64,000 nucleotides of DNA from assembly GCF_049389645.1 (NCBI RefSeq), contig NZ_CP186540.1:2108001-2172000 (forward strand), in the 5' to 3' direction. Both the position numbers and the translations under genes were made by a program. The notes beneath the pieces were generated by a model. That model was not told the origin of the DNA. It worked only from the letters and a program-made list of their open reading frames with translations, and searched no databases. Numbering within the stretch: the stretch's first letter is position 1; every line of letters begins with the position of its first letter. The DNA is from Alkalibacterium sp049389645 (GTDB lineage: Bacteria > Bacillota > Bacilli > Lactobacillales > Carnobacteriaceae_A). Positions 60,596 to 64,000 of this stretch are shown here, piece by piece.

Positions 60596-61417
60596 ATGAA
60601 GAAACGTTATAATTGGCCTGCAACTATCATGTTGATGATAAGTTCAATTTTCATTCTCTTTCCACTCTACATTACAATAGTTACGGCATTTAAAACACGT
60701 CAGGAATTATCCGGTAATTTATTGGCTCTGCCAAGTACGTGGAGTTTTGATAACATTATTCAAGCTATTCAATTAACTGGGTTTTGGGGTGCGCTGACCA
60801 ACAGTTTAGTGATCACGATTCCGACTGTTATCGCAACGGTCCTGGTGCATTCGCTAGTTGGGTACGTTATCGCAAGAAACTTGCACAGAAAAGGATTCAA
60901 GATTTTATATTACTATATCGTCAGTGCCATGTTCGTTCCTTTTTCGATCCTGATGCTACCTCTGGTTACTCAAACCTCATCTTGGGGCATCGATAACCGT
61001 TACGGTATGATATTGCTTTATCTCGTATTGAATTTAGCTTTCAACACATTTTTATACGTGGGATTCGTCAAAACAATACCAGTTGAATTAGAAGAAGCAG
61101 CAGTAATGGATGGCGCTTCTGAATGGAAGATATTTTGGCAAGTTATTTTTCCTTTGATGAAACCTATGAATGCTACTGTGGCAATCTTGACAACATTAGG
61201 GACATGGAACGACTTCATGCTGCCACTAGTTATTTTAGGTGGGCGAAGACATTTAGCAACAATTCCATTGACGCAATATATTTTCGAATCACAATTCAGT
61301 ACCAACTATACGCTGGCATTTTCCTCATATTTACTCGCGATGTTACCGATGCTAATCATTTATATCATTGCACAAAAATGGGTAATCAGCGGTGTGACAC
61401 GGGGAGCACTCAAGTAA
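60596..61417 (+). CDS. ABC sugar importer permease (MsmG-like)
   Basis: 273 residues, six membrane helices, EAA motif EEAAVMDGASEWKIFWQVIFP near 167-187. Coupled closely to the upstream permease and 22 bp before the DexB-type enzyme gene. As in the other cassette, no ATPase gene is present. Confidence 0.9.
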   Translation: MKKRYNWPATIMLMISSIFILFPLYITIVTAFKTRQELSGNLLALPSTWSFDNIIQAIQLTGFWGALTNSLVITIPTVIATVLVHSLVGYVIARNLHRKGFKILYYYIVSAMFVPFSILMLPLVTQTSSWGIDNRYGMILLYLVLNLAFNTFLYVGFVKTIPVELEEAAVMDGASEWKIFWQVIFPLMKPMNATVAILTTLGTWNDFMLPLVILGGRRHLATIPLTQYIFESQFSTNYTLAFSSYLLAMLPMLIIYIIAQKWVISGVTRGALK

Positions 61418-61439
61418 AATACAATAGGGAGTTTTTAGT

Positions 61440-63056
61440 ATGAAATGGTGGAAAGACGCAGTAGTCTATCAAGTTTACCCGAAAAGTTTTCAAGATACCA
61501 ACGGAGATGGTATCGGAGACCTTAAAGGAATAATAAAACGGCTCGACTATTTAAAATTATTAGGTATCAATGCATTGTGGTTGAGTCCGGTATATAAATC
61601 GCCCAATGATGACAATGGCTACGACATAAGTGATTACAAGAAGATACATCCAGATTACGGTACGATGGAAGATATGCACGAGTTGATTGCTGAAGCGCGT
61701 AAAAGAGGCATCAGACTGATAATGGACTTGGTTGTAAACCATACTTCCGATGAACATGAATGGTTCCAGGAGGCATTAAAAGGTAAAGATAACCCTTATA
61801 GAGATTATTACGTGTGGCGAGATCCAGTGAACGACGGCCCACCAAACGATCTTGTATCTTCATTCGGGGGCTCTGCTTGGGAATATGATGAAAAAAGCGG
61901 ACAGTATTACCTGCACATCTTTAGCCGAAAACAGCCCGATTTAAATTGGGAAAACGCAACGATGCGCAAGGAAATTTATGAAATGATCAACTTTTGGCTC
62001 GATAAAGGTATTGGGGGCTTTCGTATGGATGTCATCGATCATATCGGAAAAGTACCTGATGAGAAGATAGTGGTGAATGGTCCGAAACTTCACGACTATA
62101 TTCAAGAAATGAACGAAGCAACGTTCAGACACTATGATGTGATGACTGTGGGTGAAACCTGGGCTGCCACCCCTGAAAATGCCGCATTATATTCTGATCC
62201 AGACCGCAATGAACTTTCGATGATCTTCCAATTTGAGCATATCATGCTGGATGAACAACCTGGAAAAACAAAATGGGACCTTGAAGATTTACAGTTAGTG
62301 GAATTGAAACAAACATTCTCGAAATGGCAAACTCAAATCGGTGAGAACAGCTGGAACAGTCTTTTCTGGAATAATCATGACACACCGAGAGTGGTTTCCA
62401 GATGGGGAAATGACAAAGAATACCGCGTAGAAAGTGCTAAGGCCTTTGCCATTCTGCTCCACAATATGCAGGGGACTCCATATATTTTTCAAGGTGAAGA
62501 AATAGGTCTGGTCAATACACCGATCACGGATATCTCACAAGCAAATGACATTGAAACAATCAATTTGTACAACGAGAGAATTGAAAGTGGTTATGCAAAG
62601 GATGATGTTCTCAAATCTATAAATACTAAGGGCAGAGATAATGCTAGACGCCCTATTCCTTGGAACGACGAGACACAAGGTGGTTTCACCAAGGGAGAAC
62701 CTTGGCAAAAACTTAACGAAAATTATGAAACAATAAATGTGGAGGCTGCTTTAGATGATAAAGCATCGGTATTCTACACGTATCAAAAATTAATTGAACT
62801 GAGAAAAGAGCATGAGATTCTTGTAAAAGGAAGTTTCAAACTGCTCCTTCCAGATGATCCACAGATTTTTGCGTATGAAAGAGAACTGGGCAATGAAAAA
62901 TGGACAGTGATTGCAAATCTTTCGGATACTGAGCAGACGCGTTCAATCGCTGATAAAAATGTCCAGGCACTGATCTCGAACTACGATGAAAAAGAATATG
63001 ATTTAACTGATCTGAAACTGAAACCGTATGAAGCTTTTGTTTTTAGAAACGAATAG
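61440..63056 (+). CDS. dexB: Glucan 1,6-alpha-glucosidase (GH13, DexB type)
   Basis: 538 residues, cytoplasmic. GH13 motifs: DLVVNHTSDEHEWF near 98-111, the nucleophile Asp197 in GGFRMDVIDHIGK, acid/base Glu239 in VGETWAATPE, and Asp314 in FWNNHDTPRVVSRWG. The residue after the nucleophile is Val198; Val here marks alpha-1,6-specific enzymes, while Thr marks alpha-1,4-glucosidases. Long stretches resemble streptococcal DexB (KQPDLNWENA, NGPKLHDYIQEMN, FQFEHI). It should release glucose from the non-reducing end of imported isomalto-oligosaccharides. The ribosome site is AGGGAG and a strong terminator follows. Confidence 0.92.
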   Translation: MKWWKDAVVYQVYPKSFQDTNGDGIGDLKGIIKRLDYLKLLGINALWLSPVYKSPNDDNGYDISDYKKIHPDYGTMEDMHELIAEARKRGIRLIMDLVVNHTSDEHEWFQEALKGKDNPYRDYYVWRDPVNDGPPNDLVSSFGGSAWEYDEKSGQYYLHIFSRKQPDLNWENATMRKEIYEMINFWLDKGIGGFRMDVIDHIGKVPDEKIVVNGPKLHDYIQEMNEATFRHYDVMTVGETWAATPENAALYSDPDRNELSMIFQFEHIMLDEQPGKTKWDLEDLQLVELKQTFSKWQTQIGENSWNSLFWNNHDTPRVVSRWGNDKEYRVESAKAFAILLHNMQGTPYIFQGEEIGLVNTPITDISQANDIETINLYNERIESGYAKDDVLKSINTKGRDNARRPIPWNDETQGGFTKGEPWQKLNENYETINVEAALDDKASVFYTYQKLIELRKEHEILVKGSFKLLLPDDPQIFAYERELGNEKWTVIANLSDTEQTRSIADKNVQALISNYDEKEYDLTDLKLKPYEAFVFRNE

Positions 63057-63063
63057 AAACAAG

Positions 63064-63099
63064 AAAAGTGCAAACCTGGTCTTAGGTTTGCACTTTTTT
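63064..63099 (+). terminator. Strong intrinsic terminator after dexB
   Basis: AAAAGTGCAAACCT (63064-63077) pairs perfectly with AGGTTTGCACTTTT (63084-63097); T run to 63099. Confidence 0.9.
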
Positions 63100-63135
63100 G
63101 CACTGAAAAGGACTAAGTGGAGTCGGAAATAGTCG

Positions 63136-63305
63136 AAACTCCTTAAGATTCAGAGTAAATCTTAAGAAGTTTTGTCTAAAAGAATAGCAACTTCTGAATA
63201 TAACCACAGTATCTTCAGAAGTTTACACGTTTTTGGCACCAACTGCTTACGTTTTTAAATCAATGAGGTATATTTTGTCAGTCAACTGACAAAATTTCCA
63301 ATCAA
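63136..63305. repeat. Diverged partial copy of the 268-bp repeat family
   Basis: Contains AAACTCCTTAAGATT, the TTCTGAATAT/ATCTTCAGAAG arms and the end palindrome TTTTGTCAG-TCAA-CTGACAAAA at 63273, followed by TTTCCAATCAA as at 57051. The middle is shortened and altered. Confidence 0.75.
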
Positions 63306-63454
63306 AAAAAGATATTGTTCGGATTGTTAAAGAATAGAGTGCTTATCATTTATTTTGGTTTAATCGAAAAGAGTTGAGTGGGAAAAGCGCGTCACTTGTA
63401 ACGATTATATCTTTATTGAGATAAGTGGAGGTGAACTCTCGCATGACTCATGCC

Positions 63455-63485
63455 GATGCCTACTTAATCGAAACAAGTAGGCATC
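63455..63485. repeat. Perfect 11-bp hairpin upstream of the lactate oxidase gene
   Basis: GATGCCTACTT (63455-63465) and AAGTAGGCATC (63475-63485) with a nine-base loop and no proper T run. It may be part of the leader of the next gene or an end of an unseen transcript. Confidence 0.55.
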
Positions 63486-63519
63486 AATTTCGTGCTTACT
63501 TCTTCCGTTTCAACCCAAA

Positions 63520-63571
63520 CTGCTCTTCAAGAAGGTGTGTTTTGTCAGCTTTCTGACAAAACATTCGACTG
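63520..63571. repeat. 52-bp short repeat, second copy
   Basis: Matches 57121-57172 except for a few bases in the palindrome loop (TTTTGTCAG-CTTT-CTGACAAAA). Confidence 0.85.
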
Positions 63572-63657
63572 AGTAGGGTTGTTATTTCAGCTCAATTTCA
63601 ATACCATATAGAGAAGCATAAAATGAATCCCAATTATAAATATAAGGAGTTTTCCCT

Positions 63658-64000
63658 ATGACTACTGACAAACTTGGTTACCAGGCACCTTCAGAAATAA
63701 AAGAGTTAGATATCGTCAATACATATGACCTGGAAAAGCAGGCGGGTGAACTGCTTCCTAAGGGTGGGTTCGACTACATCGCAGGAGGCGCGGGCGATGA
63801 GTACACGCTGAAACAAAATATAGACGCATTTAATCTCAAGCGTATATTGCCGCGTGTGCTTGCGGATGTGGAATACCCAAAAACGCAAACGAGTATATTC
63901 GGTCAGGACATTCCGTCACCGATCATCATGGCCCCAATCGCGGCGCACGGACTGGCACACCAAAGTAAAGAAGTCGGCACAGCCAAAGGAGTCTCCGAAT
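63658..64000 (+). CDS. lox: L-lactate oxidase (FMN-dependent alpha-hydroxy acid oxidase), 3' end outside window
   Basis: The first 114 codons are present; the frame is open at the window end. The enzyme oxidises L-lactate with O2 to pyruvate and H2O2. Family text: YQAPSEIKELDIVNTYDLE (8-26), GGFDYIAGGAGDEYTL (36-51), RILPRVLADVE (about 62-72), and IIMAPIAAHGLAHQSKEVGTAKGVSE at the edge, which closely resembles Aerococcus lactate oxidase, including the FMN-site AP-I-A-A-H-G segment. ATG 63658 follows AAGGAG (63644-63649). A related hydroxy-acid oxidase cannot be excluded without the active-site C-terminus. Confidence 0.85.
   Translation, partial: MTTDKLGYQAPSEIKELDIVNTYDLEKQAGELLPKGGFDYIAGGAGDEYTLKQNIDAFNLKRILPRVLADVEYPKTQTSIFGQDIPSPIIMAPIAAHGLAHQSKEVGTAKGVSE

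Noticed and set aside
1..64000. tRNA, rRNA or replication origin
   Set aside because: No cloverleaf with a TTCRANY loop, rRNA-like block or DnaA-box cluster was noticed by eye; a dedicated scan would be needed to be certain.

Overview
The window comes from a low-GC Gram-positive bacterium, most likely a member of the Lactobacillales near Carnobacteriaceae/Aerococcaceae. The reasons are strong Shine-Dalgarno sites, many intrinsic terminators, Firmicutes-type capsule regulators (CpsB/C/D type), a dextran-glucosidase operon of streptococcal msm type, a ComK-like protein and an Aerococcus-type lactate oxidase. The genus is an inference. No rRNA, tRNA, CRISPR array or complete insertion sequence was seen.

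Layout. 1-4.8 kb: the 3' end of one surface-polysaccharide cluster (asparagine-synthase-like enzyme cut by the window edge, glycosyltransferase, pyruvyltransferase-like protein, flippase). 5.0-11.2 kb: cell-wall genes in single units (a repeat-bearing glucosaminidase with SH3b domains, an LCP ligase, UDP-glucose dehydrogenase). 11.4-28.5 kb: a complete Wzx/Wzy capsule operon. Its middle has the gene content of the Staphylococcus aureus type 5/8 capsule core (capA-B-C-D, then M-N-L-E-F-G), which predicts a repeat unit starting with D-FucNAc then L-FucNAc. Variable glycosyltransferases, a polymerase, a flippase and a pyruvyltransferase-like protein follow. One of these glycosyltransferases has no AUG/GUG/UUG at its evident start.

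28.5-46.7 kb is an accessory zone. It holds a decayed IS3-type transposase, two small minus-strand genes, and an unrecognised three-gene operon of a small membrane protein, a coiled-coil membrane protein and a 603-residue protein with cationic amphipathic helices. It continues with a DUF4282-like protein, a ComK-like gene divergent from a sigma factor and an amidase, galU, a second DUF4282-like gene, and five consecutive zinc-ribbon membrane proteins (two TcaA/YvbJ-like). Debris follows: a gene remnant with one internal stop, and a small membrane-protein gene with a frameshift in a T7 run.

47.2-63.6 kb contains two sugar-utilisation cassettes bordered by a repeat family (268-bp units ending in TTTTGTCAG-N4-CTGACAAAA). 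Cassette 1 has an ArsR-type regulator, divergent promoters sharing one palindromic -35 box, an ABC importer without ATPase, and three glycoside hydrolases (GH2, GH1-like, GH43). Cassette 2 has a LacI regulator with operators, an ABC importer without ATPase, and a DexB-type glucan 1,6-alpha-glucosidase, pointing to isomalto-oligosaccharide use. The window ends inside a lactate oxidase gene.

The best candidates for undescribed biology are the three-gene operon at 31.9-35.0 kb, the zinc-ribbon membrane-protein cluster at 41.2-46.7 kb, the ComK/sigma/amidase divergon with its leader hairpin, and the repeat family bordering the sugar cassettes. All statements are from reading the sequence; no database search was run.
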